51,057 nucleotides of DNA, from assembly GCA_009885995.1 (NCBI GenBank), contig VFJQ01000094.1:1-51057 (forward strand), given 5' to 3'. This document shows, in pieces, positions 9,361 to 21,700 of this stretch. The position numbers were made by a program, and so were the translations under genes. Every line of letters begins with the position of its first letter. Positions within the stretch are counted from its first letter, which is position 1. The notes under the pieces are model-generated. The model had not been told where the DNA came from. It saw nothing but the letters and a program-made list of their open reading frames with translations, and did not search any database. This stretch comes from Verrucomicrobiota bacterium (GTDB lineage: Bacteria; Verrucomicrobiota; Verrucomicrobiia; Chthoniobacterales; Chthoniobacteraceae).

Positions 9361-10152
9361 ATGAACGAGCTGCTTGATCCACCCGAGAAAACCGCAGTGC
9401 TCGAACCCATCGAGCGGCCGAAAACCGTGGCCAGGCCAGCACCCGCACGTCCTGCCGCGCCGAAGCCCGCGCGGCGAGTCGTCGATGAGGAAGACGAGGA
9501 TCTATTCGTCCGGCATCGCAAGAAACTCATCGCGATGGCCGTGCTCGTCATCGGTGCGCTCGTCGCTGTGTTCGCGTTCAAGGACAACAAACCCGCGCAA
9601 TCGAAGCCGCCCGAGCGCAGCGTGGTGAGAGTTCAGCTTCCACCGCTCCCGCCGCCGCCACCACCACCGCCGCCGAAAATCGAGCAGCCGAAGCAGGAGA
9701 TGATCAAGGAGGAGAAGCCCGAGGAGAAACCACCGGAAGATAACAAACCGGCGGACGATCCGCCGCCGCTCGGCACGGGCATCAAGGGCGACGGTCCACC
9801 GGACGGCTTTGGTTTGAACGGCTCCGGCACTGGCCGCATCGGCGGCACCGGCGCCGGCGGCAGTCGCAGCAAGTTCGGCTGGTATGGCGGACAGGTGCAG
9901 CGCGCCGTGCGCGAAGCGCTGAGTGCGCATCGCAAGACGCGTAACGCGAAGTTCAGCGGCATCGAAGTGCGCATCTGGCCCGACGCGAGCACGGGCCGCA
10001 TCACGCGTGTGAGCCTCTCGCCTTCCACTGGCGACGCTGCACTCGACGCAGCCATCCGCGAAGAAGTGCTCGGCGGACTGCAACTCCAGCAACCGCCGCC
10101 GGAAGGAATGCCCGCGCCCATCGTCATGCGGATCAACGCACGGCGGCCTTGA
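9361..10152 (+). CDS. tonB: TonB family energy-transducing protein
   Basis: 263 residues. A long charged cytoplasmic N terminus (1-54) precedes one membrane helix (about 55-73, LIAMAVLVIGALVAVFAF). A proline run (94-105, PPLPPPPPPPPP) and a Lys/Glu/Pro stretch (107-136) then span the periplasm. After a Gly-rich linker, residues 172-263 form a TonB-like C-terminal domain (WYGGQVQRAVREAL, IEVRIWPDASTGRITRVSLSPSTGDAALDAAI). Starts 7 bp after exbD. It would pass energy from the ExbB fusion/ExbD channel to an outer-membrane partner. No classical TonB-dependent receptor with a plug domain is encoded in this window, so the partner is unknown. Confidence 0.92.
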   Translation: MNELLDPPEKTAVLEPIERPKTVARPAPARPAAPKPARRVVDEEDEDLFVRHRKKLIAMAVLVIGALVAVFAFKDNKPAQSKPPERSVVRVQLPPLPPPPPPPPPKIEQPKQEMIKEEKPEEKPPEDNKPADDPPPLGTGIKGDGPPDGFGLNGSGTGRIGGTGAGGSRSKFGWYGGQVQRAVREALSAHRKTRNAKFSGIEVRIWPDASTGRITRVSLSPSTGDAALDAAIREEVLGGLQLQQPPPEGMPAPIVMRINARRP

Positions 10153-10173
10153 TCGACTGAGACGCATCCCATT

Positions 10174-12075
10174 TTGAAACCGATCGCCCACTTCACACTC
10201 CCGCGCGTCCTCGTCGCGACATGGTTCACCGCCGCGGCCTTCGCGGGCAACCCGCTGCCGCCCGAACCGAAGCCGCCAGCCATCGAGCCGAGCCTGCCGC
10301 TCGCCGTCGCTGAGGTCACCGCTCTCGACGGCCCCGCGCTCACCGACGTGCCGCCCGCACCGCAGCCGAAGCGCTCGCAGAACGTCACGATCAACCTCAT
10401 CAACCGCATGGTGAAGAAAGGGCTGCTCGAACAAGCCGAGGCGGACGAACTCATCGCGCAAGCTGAGGAAGACGCCGTCATCGCGCGGCAGGAAGCGGCA
10501 GCCGTGGCCGTGCAGGCGGTCGCCGAGGTGCAGGCCGCGATGCCGCCTCCGCCGAGCGACGACACGGTGCGCGTGACTTACATCCCGGAGACGGTGAAGG
10601 CGCAGATCCGCGAGCAGATCAAAGCGGAAATCATGAACAAGGCGCGCGACGAGAACTGGGCCGCGCCGCGCACCTTCCCAACGTGGGCCTCTAAGATGCG
10701 CTTCAACGGCGACGTGCGCATCCGTGGCGACGGCGTCTATTTCCCGAGCACGAAGATCGACGCGAACGGCGACCTCGTAGCGGGCAACGACAACACGGGC
10801 TCGTTCCCGAACTTCAACTCGATCAATACCGGCGCGCCGTTCGACGTGACGGGCACGGTCGTCTCCCCGCAGCTCAACGTGGACAAGGACCGGCAGCGGA
10901 TGCGGCTGCGTGCGCGCTTCGGCATCGAGGCCGATCTCGGCGACGGTTTCAGCGCCGGGATGCGCTTCGCGACGGGCGAATCGAACACGCCCACCTCGAC
11001 CAACCAATCGCTTGGCGTCGCGAACAACGGGCAGGGTGGCAACTTCAGCAAATACGCGCTGTGGCTCGACCGCGGCTTTTTGAAATACGAAGTCGGCGGC
11101 CAGCCGGGAAAAAATCTCGCCGTCGTCGCGGGGCGCTTCGACAACCCGTTCTTCACCACGAGCGAGATCGTGTGGGACGACGACGTGGGCATGGACGGCA
11201 TCGTCGCGCAGGCGCGTTACGAGGTGCTCAAGGGCTTCACTCCGTTCATCGCCGGCGGCGCGTTCCCGTTCTTCAATACCGACCTCAACTTCTCGACGAA
11301 CCGGTCGGCGAAATTCGCCAGCACCGACAAGTGGCTCTACGGCGGGCAGCTCGGCGCGAGCTGGAAGATCGCGAAGCCGGTGTCGCTAAAGTTTGCCGCA
11401 GCATACTTCAACTTCGACGGCGCCGAAGGGCGGCTCTCCGATCCTTTCGTGCCGCTCACGACATCGGATCAAGGTAACACCGACGGCACGCGCCCGGCCT
11501 TCGCGCAGAAGGGCAACACCTACCGCGCGCTGCGCAACATCACACCAACCGCCGAGAACGATTTCGGCCGCAGCAAGCAGTTCCAATACTTCGGCCTCGC
11601 GACGCCGTTCCGCGTGCTGAACCTCAACGCCAAGCTCGATCTCAATTACTTTGAGCCGGTGCAGATTTCATTCTTCGGCGACTACGCGCGCAACCTCGCG
11701 TTCGAGAGCGGCGCGATCGATGCGATCGCCGTGAACAATCGCGGCCCGGATGGCACCGGCGGCGTCGGCGCATTCGAGGGTGGCGACACCGCGTGGTTCA
11801 CCGGCGTCCGCGTCGGCAGCGTGGCGCTCGAGAAGCGCTGGGACTGGAACCTCGGCCTGAGCTACCGCCACGTGGAATCCGACGCGGTCATCGACGGCTT
11901 CGTTGATTCGGACTTCGGCGTCGGCGGCACGAACATGGAAGGCTACACGATCAGCGGCAACGTTGCGCTCTCGCCCGCCGTTTCGCTTGGCCTGCGCTGG
12001 ATGAGCGCCAACGAACTCGCCGGTCCGCCGCTCAAGAGCGACGTGATCCTCATCGACGTGAACGGAAAGTTTTAA
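10174..12075 (+). CDS. Putative outer-membrane porin with helical N-terminal region
   Basis: 633 residues. The TTG start at 10174 gives a signal peptide (MKPIAHFTLPRVLVATWFTAAAFA). Residues 70-165 are Ala/Glu-rich and probably helical (NLINRMVKKGLLEQAEADELIAQAEEDA, then VKAQIREQIKAEIMNKARDENW). The rest is a beta-barrel-like sequence with alternating aromatics, short turns and a terminal Phe (IDVNGKF). This resembles the putative-porin family (Porin_5 type), which has such an N-terminal helical region. It sits 21 bp after tonB and 3 bp before the coiled-coil gene. The strong TTG use and weak ribosome site suggest coupling to upstream translation. It may be the outer-membrane partner of this TonB module, which is inference only. 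Confidence 0.78.
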   Translation: MKPIAHFTLPRVLVATWFTAAAFAGNPLPPEPKPPAIEPSLPLAVAEVTALDGPALTDVPPAPQPKRSQNVTINLINRMVKKGLLEQAEADELIAQAEEDAVIARQEAAAVAVQAVAEVQAAMPPPPSDDTVRVTYIPETVKAQIREQIKAEIMNKARDENWAAPRTFPTWASKMRFNGDVRIRGDGVYFPSTKIDANGDLVAGNDNTGSFPNFNSINTGAPFDVTGTVVSPQLNVDKDRQRMRLRARFGIEADLGDGFSAGMRFATGESNTPTSTNQSLGVANNGQGGNFSKYALWLDRGFLKYEVGGQPGKNLAVVAGRFDNPFFTTSEIVWDDDVGMDGIVAQARYEVLKGFTPFIAGGAFPFFNTDLNFSTNRSAKFASTDKWLYGGQLGASWKIAKPVSLKFAAAYFNFDGAEGRLSDPFVPLTTSDQGNTDGTRPAFAQKGNTYRALRNITPTAENDFGRSKQFQYFGLATPFRVLNLNAKLDLNYFEPVQISFFGDYARNLAFESGAIDAIAVNNRGPDGTGGVGAFEGGDTAWFTGVRVGSVALEKRWDWNLGLSYRHVESDAVIDGFVDSDFGVGGTNMEGYTISGNVALSPAVSLGLRWMSANELAGPPLKSDVILIDVNGKF

Positions 12076-12078
12076 GCC

Positions 12079-12786
12079 ATGAAGCGAATCGCCCTCACTC
12101 TCCTCGCGCTCGCCGCGACGCTGTCCGCCGCCGATCAGCCCAGCCCCGCCGAGCTGAAAATGCGCGAGGCCTTGCGCAACACGATGCTGCAACTGCGCAC
12201 CGCCGAGACCGAGCGCGCCAATTTGCAAGCCACACAAGCCGACCTCGAGCAGAAGAATCAGACGCTCACCAAACAGCTCGAGGCACTCACGAAGCAACTC
12301 GCCGACGACAAAGCCAAGGCTGACAAGATCGCCGCCGAACTCACGGACAAGCTCGCGAAGAAGGAGACCGACGCGGTGCAACTCATGGAGTCGCTCGCTA
12401 AGTGGAAGGATGCGCACGCGAAGCTGACCGAGATCGCAAATACGAAGGAGAGCGAGCGGGCGAATTTCGAGACGAAGTCGATCGCGCTCGAGCGCAAGAC
12501 TGCCGAGCAGCAGCGGAAGAATGACACGATGTATCAACTCGGGACCGAGGTGCTCAGCCGTTACGAGAAGTTCGGCCTCGGCGACGCGCTCACCGCGCGC
12601 GAGCCGTTCATCGGCATCACGCGCGTGAAGTTCGAGAACCTCATCCAAGACTACTCGGATAAGCTCACCGACTCGCGCATCAAGCCCGATCCCGGGCCTG
12701 CGAAACCCGCGACGCCCGAGAAGAAGTCCGCGCCGGAGAAGAAGAAGGAGCAGCCCGCCAAGGCGAAGACGCGCGCGGTGAGCTGA
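12079..12786 (+). CDS. Periplasmic coiled-coil protein
   Basis: 235 residues with a signal peptide (MKRIALTLLALAATLSAADQ). A long heptad-rich coiled coil spans about 27-160 (LQLRTAETERANLQATQADL through ERKTAEQQRKND). A short compact segment follows (TMYQLGTEVLSRYEKFGLGDALTAREPFIGITRVKFENLIQDY), with a Lys/Pro/Glu-rich tail. No catalytic motif. Its place between the porin and the giant TpsA suggests a periplasmic spacer or chaperone for adhesin export. I do not recognise a named family. Confidence 0.75.
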   Translation: MKRIALTLLALAATLSAADQPSPAELKMREALRNTMLQLRTAETERANLQATQADLEQKNQTLTKQLEALTKQLADDKAKADKIAAELTDKLAKKETDAVQLMESLAKWKDAHAKLTEIANTKESERANFETKSIALERKTAEQQRKNDTMYQLGTEVLSRYEKFGLGDALTAREPFIGITRVKFENLIQDYSDKLTDSRIKPDPGPAKPATPEKKSAPEKKKEQPAKAKTRAVS

Positions 12787-12791
12787 ACACG

Positions 12792-15700
12792 ATGCCGATC
12801 GAGCGACTCCAGCGCGACCGTTGCATCTTCCGCCGCGCGGCTGCGCTGGGACTTTGCTTCACGCTCGCGGCCGGCATGGTCGCGAGCGGTGGCGACATCC
12901 TGCGCGGCGGCGCGCCAGCAGGTGTGCCGGGCCGTGGCGGCACCGGGCGCACGAATGGCGCTGGCACCGAGCCGCTGCGGCAGAATGCGAAGGACGCACT
13001 CGCGAGGACGACACAGGCGTTGCAATCGGTGAAGGCGATGCAGTCCGCGGCGCGCGAGGCGGCGAAGAACGGAGCGAACAATCTCGGCTTCGTGCCGAAG
13101 ATCTCCAGCCAGCGCCTGCCCAATGTGCCGAACGGCCTCGCGGTCGGAGGGCTCCAAGTCGCGCCCGGCGTGCCGCTCGACCTCGCCAACCCGCAACCGG
13201 GAGAAGACTCCGCGCTATGGCAGGGCGCGAAGCTTCCGAAGCAATCCGTCTCCGGCTCGAAGACGACCGTGACCGTCGAGCAACTGACGCAGCAGGCGCT
13301 GCTCACGTGGCGCACATTCAACATCGGCAAGGAGACGACGCTGAAGTTCGATCAGCACCGCGGCGGTAAGGACGTGGGCAAGTGGATCGTGGTGAACAAA
13401 ATCGAAGACCCATCCGGGCTGCCTTCGCAAATCCTCGGTGCGATCGAAGCGCCGGGACAGGTCTATGTGCTGAACCAGAACGGCATCCTTTTCGGCGGCT
13501 CCTCGCAGATCAACCTGCACGGGCTCGTCGCCTCCTCGCTGCCGATCAACGACAACCTGCTCCAGCGCGGTTTGCTCAATAATCCCGACGAGCAGTTTCT
13601 TTTCTCCTCGCTCACCGTCCCCGCGCTCTCGACCGGCGCGACGATGCCCGCTTTTAACCCGCCGCCCGCGCCGAACACACCCGATGGCAAGCCCGGCGAC
13701 GTGGTCGTGCAGCGCGGCGCGAAGCTCAGCGCGCCGACGAGTGCCGATCACGTCGGCGGTCGCATCGCGCTCGTCGGCTCGAACGTAGAAAATGAAGGCA
13801 CGATCTCCACGCCGGACGGACAGACGATCCTTGCCGCGGGCCAGCAGGTCGCTTTCCGCGCGCACGCGAGCAGCGACCCGACTCTGCGCGGGATCGATGC
13901 ACTCGTTGGTGCTGCGGGCGATGGCACTGGCAGCGCGACGAACAGCGGCCTCATCAACGCGCCCCGCGGCGCGACAACGATCGTCGGCAAAAACGTGAAC
14001 CAGTTCGGTGCCATCGAGAGTTCGACCTCCGTGTCGCTGAATGGCCGCATCGACTTGCTCGCGAACTACAACACCGCCGTTACTGTCGTGCTCGGCAAGC
14101 CGAAGATCAGCCCGACCGCAACCGGCACCGTGACGTTCGGCGCGAACAGCACGACGCGCATCCTGCCGGAGACGTGGAGCGCTGAAACGGTCGTCGGCAC
14201 GCAACTCGCGCTCGCCTCGCAGTTCAACGCGCAGGGCCGCGCGATCCACTTCGCCACTGGCGCGCAGGTGCTCGCGCCGAGCGCGAGCGTGACACTGAAC
14301 GCGGGCACGTGGCAGCCGCTCAGCGGCAGCACGGCGTTCACTTTCGACAAAGGTCAGATCTACCTCGACGCAGGCGCGGCGATCAACGTGGCCGGTTCGA
14401 TCGACATCCCCGCATCGATCACGCAGAACATTCTCACGCTGCAACTGCTTGGCTCCGAACTCGCCGACTCACCGCTCCAGCGCACCGGCCCGCTGCGCTC
14501 GGTCGATCTCGTCATCGACATCCGCAAGAGCGGTTTCTTCAACGGCTTCGCATGGGTCGGCACGCCGCTCGGCGACGCGTCGGGTTACGTCGGCCTCGTG
14601 CAGCGCAACGTCGGCCAGCTCACCACCGCGGGCGGCACGGTGAAGCTCAACTCCGGCACCTCCGTCGTGATGCAGCCCGGCTCGACGATCGACGTGTCGG
14701 GCGGCTGGGTGAACTACGACGGCGGCATCGTGACGACGACGCGCGTGATGTCCGGCGGGCAAATCATCGACATCTCGCAAGCCACGCCCGACCGCATCTA
14801 CGACGGCATCTACACTGGCCAGACCACGCGCAGCAGCGGACGGTGGAACATCACGGAGACGTTTGGCCAGGCGCTCGCGCTCACCGGCGCGCACTACGAA
14901 CCCGGCTACACGCAGGGCGCGAATGGCGGCAGCATCTCGATCACCGCGCCATCGGTCGCGCTCGATGGCACGTTGCTCGGCAACACGATCGCCGGCGTGC
15001 GCCAGCGCAGCACCACACCGGTGGCGGGCGCGTTCTCGCTGGTCTTCCAGTCACAAGATTCGAGCAACACGCTCTACCTTCCCGTCTCGCCGACGCCGCC
15101 TGACATCGCCTTTGGCACCGATGTGCTCGCGCCCGCCGCGGCGTTTGCGCTCGATGCGAATGGCGAGCCGCTGCCGCTGCGTGTGGATCGCCGCGAGTCT
15201 GTCGTGCTCTCGCCGGAACTGCTCACGAGCAGCGGCTTCGGCACGCTCACGGTCGACAACAGCGACGGCGACATCTCCGTGCCCGCGGGCATCACGCTCG
15301 CGACGCAGCCCGGCGGCTCGATCAAGCTCTCCGCTGCGAACCTCGACATCGCGGGCACCGTGATTGCGCCCGGCGGCGTGCTCAGCTTCTCGACGTTCAA
15401 TATCTCGCCCTTCGCCGTCGCGGCGATCAAGGCGAGCGCTTCGCCGGTCACGCCGCCCGCGAACGCCGGGCGCGGCGTCTTCACTCTCGCGCCCGGCGCA
15501 CTGCTCAGCACTGCGGGGCTCGTGCTCGACGACCGGCCCGGCTCTGATCGACACGGTATCCTGCCTCTCTCGATAAACGGTGGCGCGATCACGATCGCCG
15601 GCTACAGCGCGGACCTCGCGGAGGGCAGCCTGCTCGACGTGTCCGGCGGAGCCGGCGCTGCCTTCGACGGCAAGATCACCTACGGCTCGGCGGGTAGCAT

Positions 15701-18700
15701 CGCGATCAAGACCGGGCAGGATCCGAACGTCGCGTCTGTGCTCGGCGGCGAGCTGCACCTCGGCGCGACGCTCCGCGGATTCTCCGGCAGCACGCCCGGC
15801 GCGCTCAGCGTGCAGGCGCCGCTCATCCAGATCGGCGGCACCGCCGCGCACGCGAATACGCTGCTGCTCTCGCCGGAGTTTTTCAGCCGCGGCGGCTTCG
15901 GCAGCTTCACGCTCACCGCGCTCGGTGCGGCGACCGCGCAGGCCGAGACTTACCTGCCATCCATCGTCATCGCGCCCGGCACGATCATCGAGCCGGTGGT
16001 GAAAAACTGGCTCGCACTGCCGCGCGTGCCCGGCACTGGCGGGCTCGATCTCACGCCTTTCGAGAGGCCCGAGGCGTTGCGGACTCCGGCGAGCCTCAGC
16101 TTCCTCGCACCGGGGGTGCGCGACGAGTTCTCGCGGCAACTCGTCATCCGCGGCGACTTCGTGTTTGGGGCGGGCGCGCTCATCCGCACGGACCCACGCG
16201 GTAGCGTGCGGATCAGCGGCGACACGGCGAACATCCTCGGCTCCATCTTCGCGCCTGCGGGCAGCATCAGCATCGGCGGTGGATCGAGCTTCGCCGCGCT
16301 CACGCCAGGCGAGCAGCCGCTCGCGACCGTCTTCATCGGCGCGCACAGCGTGCTCTCCACCGCGGGCACGACGCTGCTCGTGCCGGATGTGCGCGGCTTC
16401 CGCACCGGCGCGGTGCTGCCGGGCGGCAGCATCTCGGTCTCGGGCAACATCGTCGCGAGCGCGGGTGCGCTGCTCGATGTCTCCGGCACGAGCGGCGAGA
16501 TCGACGTTCACCCGAGCCTGCTTGCGGCGAACGTCGCGTCCGACTTCCTCGCCGTGCCGACGACGAGCGGGCTCACGACGCCGCTGTGGAACTACGGCCT
16601 CGTCGCCTCCACGCGCATCGACAGCGACGCCGGCTCGATCACGCTGCGTGGCGGGCAGGAGCTTTTCAGCGACGCCACGCTGCTCGGCGCGGCGGGCGGC
16701 TCGCAGGCGCTCGGCGGCAAACTCACGATCTCGTCCGGCAAGTTCCAGCCACCGGCAAACACCGACCCGCTCGCGCCGCTCGACGTCACGCTCGTCGTGC
16801 AGCAGAGCGGCAACACGATCCCCGTGCCTTTCGCGGGCAGTGCGGTCGGCAAGAGCGTGCTCGACGAGAACGGCGCGGTCGTTGCCGGCCTCGGCTACTT
16901 CGTCGCGGATCGCTTCGCGGCGGGTGGGTTCGATTCGCTCACACTCCGCGGCACGTTGAAGTTTGACGGCGCCGTGACGATCGACGCGAGCCGCAGCCTC
17001 AGCGTCGCCGATGCGGGAGTGATCTTCGCCGACTCCGCCGTGAATCTCAGCGCGCCCTACGTCGCGCTCGGCACCGCCTTCCTCCCGCCGCTGCTGCCGG
17101 AGCAGAAGGCCGCGCCGTTCATCGTCGGCGGTGTGCCTTTCCTTTTCGCGCCGGCGCATGGCGACGGGCGGCTCACGGTGCGCGCGCAGCTCATCGACAT
17201 CGGCAACCTCTCGCTGCAAGGCATCGGCCAAGCGAACTTCATCGCCGACGGTGGCGACATCCGCGGCGACGGCACGCTCGACGTGGCGGGCGACATCACC
17301 CTGAGCGCGGGGCAAATCTATCCGCCGACCGCGGTGAGCTTCACCATCTCCGCGGCGGACTACACGCTGGGCGACGCCGCGCAGTCCGGCTCCGTCACCA
17401 TCGCCGCATCCGGCACGCGCGCGCTGCCCTTCTCCGCGGGCGGCACGCTGAATATCTTCGCCTCGACGATCAACCAAGGCGGCGTCCTGCGCGCGCCGCT
17501 CGGCGCGATCAATCTCGGCTGGGACGGCACCGGCACCGCGCCGGTCGGCGCGATCACGGGACAAGCGGTCGCTTCCACCGAGCAGATCACGATGACGGGT
17601 GCGAGCATCACGTCCGTCTCGGCGATCGAGCCGGTGGGCGGGACATCGCTCGTCATCCCGTATGGGCTGAACCTCAACGGCGTCTCATGGATCGACCCCG
17701 CGGGCCTCGACATCACCGCGGGCGGCGTGCCGGGGAAGAAGATCAACATCTCCGCCGGGTCGATCGTGAACCAACCCGGCGCGCTGATAGACATCCGTGG
17801 CGGCGGCGATCTCTACGCCTTCCGCTGGGCGAAGGGCATCGGCGGCAGCCGCGACATCCTCGCCACGACGACGAGCTTCGCCATCATCCCCGGCTACAGC
17901 GCCGACTTCGCTCCGTATGCGCCTTTCAACCCCGGGACCGTCGCGACGAATCTCGGCGGCGATCCGGGCTACGTGAACAGCACGCTGTCGGTCGGCGACC
18001 GCATCTTCCTCAGCGACGGCGGTGCGTTCGAGGCGGGCACTTACACGCTGCTGCCCGCGCGCTACGCGCTGCTGCCCGGCGCGTATCTCGTCACGCCGAA
18101 GGGCGGCGCGCCGCTTGGCAGCTTCAAGCTCGTGGACGACTCGTGGCTCGTGTCGGGCTATCGGCTCGGCGGGTTCAATCCCGAGACGACACCGCTGCTC
18201 TCGCGGTTTGAAATCGTGACGAGTTCCGACGTGCGCGACCGCGCGGAATACATCGACTACCTCGCCGGCGCGGCGCTGCGGCAAGGCGCGATCGCGCTCG
18301 GCCAGGTGCCGCCGCGCCTGCCCGGCGATGCGGGCCAGCTCGTCTTCCAAGCGACCACGGGACTGACGCTGCAAGGCATCGTGAAGGCGCAGGGCGTGAG
18401 CGGAAATCGCGGCGGGCTCGTCGATATCAGCAGCCCGGTGGACATCGTGATCGGGCGCAGCGGCGGCGCTGGGCAGCTCGTGCTCGATGCGGGCGACCTG
18501 AGCACCTTCGGCGCGGAGAGCTTGCTCATCGGCGGCACGCGCACCGCCGGCGTGGGCGGCACCATCGTGACGGTGAAGACCGGCAGCGTGACTGTGGACA
18601 ACGCGGGCTCGCCGCTGCGTGCGCCGGAGGTGATCCTCGTCGCGAAGCAGAACCTCACGCTAACAGATGGCGCGGTGGTCGAGCAAAGCGGCGCGCTCGC

Positions 18701-21700
18701 GGGTGGCGCGGACACGCTGCTGCTGAATGGCGACGGCGTGCTGCTCCGCGTGAGCGCGGATGTAGGCGCGCAGATTTCCCGCACCGGCCTTACCGGCGCG
18801 ACCACGCCAAAACTCGCGATCGGTGCGAACGCGAGCGTGAGCGGCACGAGCGTGACGCTCGACTCCAGCGCGGGCATGACGCTCGACCCGAGCGCGACGC
18901 TGAGTGCGGACGCCATCGCGCTGAACAGCGGACGCATCAGCATCCAGCTCGATAACCCCGGCGCGCTCCAGCCGAACGCGGGCCTCGTGCTCGCGGGCGG
19001 CGTGCTCACGAATCTCGAATCGTCCCGCGCGCTTTCGCTGCTGAGCTACTCGGCGATCGACGTGTATGGCACCGGCAGTTTCGGCGCGCTCGGCAGCCTC
19101 GCGCTGAGCGCGGGCGAGATTCGTGGATTCAACGCGGGCGGAGGAATGGTCGAGTTTTCCGCGCCGGATATCCTGCTCGAAAACCGTGCGAACGTTTCTG
19201 CGCCGGGTCCGGTCGTGCCGCTCAATGGCACGCTCCGCTTCACGTCGGACACGATCACGCTCGGCACGAACCAGCTCCGCATCGACCAGTTCGCCAGCGT
19301 GGCGCTCGATGCGAGCGGCGGCATCCTCGCGCTCGGCGCGGGCGGCTTGTCCGTGCAGGGCGCGCTCACGGCGACGGCCCCCGTCATCACCGCGGCGAAG
19401 CAGGCGACGCAGAGCATCGTCGCCGGTGGCGCGCTCACGCTTGCGAATGCCGGCACGGCCACGATCGCCGGCGGCCTTGGCGCGAGCCTCACGCTGCAAG
19501 GCGCGAGCGTCGCGGCGGCGACCGACGTGGTGCTGCCAAGCGGCCAGCTTACGATCCGCGCGACGGCGGGCGATGTGGCGGTGAACGGCAAGCTCGACGC
19601 GAGCGGCACGGCGCAGACTTTCTTCGACCTGGTGAAGTTCACGAATGGCGGGCGCATCACGCTCACAGCCGACGCGGGTGCGGTGAATCTCGGCACAGGC
19701 AGCGACGTGAGCGTGGCCGCGGCCGACGGCGGCGGCTCGGCGGGCAGGCTCAGCATCAACTCGACGACGGGCGCGTTCACGCTCGCGGGTGCGATCCACG
19801 GCGAAGGCGGCGGCAGCTTCTCGCTCGACACGGGCAGCCTCGCGGACTTCGGCGCGCTCGCAGCGGCGCTCGGCGACGGCGGCTTCACGCAGGAGCAGAC
19901 GATCCGCGTGCGCACGGGCAGCGTGGAGGTGAACGCGGGTGTGAACACGCGCGTCTTCAACCTCTCCACCGATCAGGGCGCGATCACCGTGAGTTCGAGG
20001 ATCGATGCGTCCGGCGCACGCGGCGGCAGCATCGCACTCGCGGCGAATGGCAACGTGACACTGCTCGGTGGATCGACGCTGACGGTGGGCGCAGACGACT
20101 TCGATGCTGCGGGCAAGGGCGGCGCGGTGAGGCTCGAAACGCGCAGCGGGGTGGTGGATATCCAGACGGGCTCGACCATCGATCTCTCGGTCGCCGCGAC
20201 GGCGCAACTCGGCGATTTCAGCGGCACGCTGCACCTGCGCGCGCCGCAGACCTCGGGCGGCACGGACCTCGCGGTGAACGCGATCAACGGCAGCGTGCTT
20301 GGCGCGTCGAAGATCGTGGCGGAAGGGTTCAGTGTCTTCGACCTCACTGGCTCCGGGGCGATCACGAGCACCGTGCAGACGAACGTCTTCAACAACGGCG
20401 TGACGTTCGGCGGTGCGACGAACGCGATCACGGCGCGCCTGCTTGCGAACAATGCGGGCCTTGCGCCGCAACTCGTCGTGACGCCGGGAGCGGAGATCGT
20501 GAATCGCACCGGCAACCTCACGCTCGGCACCACGAGTTCGACGGCCACGAGCGATTGGAATCTGGCGACGTTCCGCTTCGGCCCGAAGAGCGCAGCCGGC
20601 GTGCTCACGCTGCGCGCGTCGGGCGACGTGGTGATGCTGAACGCGCTGAGCGACGGCTTCGCGACGAGTGCTTACACCTCCATCCTGCTCGATCAAAACA
20701 CGCTGCTGCCCGCGAACGCGCAGTCGTATTCCTACCGCATCGCGGCGGGCGCGGATTTCACGGCGGCGGACTTCGCGCGCGTGAGCGGCGCGGGATCGCT
20801 GAAGCTCGGCAAGGACGCGGGGATCGGCATCGCGGTGCCGTTCGGACCAAATGCGACAACTGCCAGCGCGGTGGGCAATCGGTATCAAGTCATCCGCACC
20901 GGCACGGGCGACATCGATATCTCGGTCGGTGGCGACGTGCAGTTGCTGAACCAGTTCGCGACGATCTACACGGCGGGCACGCCGGTGCTCGACGCGACGA
21001 TGGGCGGGACGTTCGATCTTCCGATTCTCAATGCGACCGGTGGGCAAACGGTGCTCGGCGCGATCCAGCAAAACCCGGCTTACCCCGCGCAATACACGCT
21101 CGCGGGCGGCAACATCTCGATCGCGGCGAGGAACGACATCCTGCACCTGACGAAGAACACCGCGGGACAACTCGTGGCCGACTCCTCGCGCTCCCTTCCG
21201 ATCAACTGGCTCTACCGGCGCGGCTTTGTGGACCCGCTCACGGGAGAGTTCGGCGCGGCACGCTTCGGCGACATCGCATCGACGACTTGGTGGGTGGACT
21301 TCGCGAACTTTTTCGAGGGTGTCGGCGCGCTCGGTGGCGGCAATGTGACGATGACCGCCGGGCGCGACATCGCGAACGTCGATGCGGTAATTCCGACGAA
21401 CGCGCGGATGCCGAAGGGTGCACCGGACGCGAACGCGATCGTGGAACTCGGCGGCGGCGATCTCACCGTGCGCGCGGGGCGCGACATCGACGCGGGTGTT
21501 TACTACATCGAGCGCGGCATGGGCACTCTCGACGCTGGGAGCAACATCCGCACGAACTCGACGCGCTCACCTTCGCTCACGAACCTGACGAACCAGGCGC
21601 CGCTGCCGAGCGAGACGTGGCTGCCGACGACGCTGTTTCTCGGCAAGGGCAGCTTCGACGTGAGCGCGCGCGGCGACGTGCTGCTCGGGCCGACGGCGAA

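Noticed and set aside
9646..9677. CCG/CCA repeat tract
   Set aside because: It encodes the proline run of TonB, a family feature, and is not an independent repeat element.
15051..17564. 837-residue minus-strand frame inside the TpsA gene
   Set aside because: Shadow of the repeat-rich adhesin. The same holds for 18660-21170 and 21567-23768.
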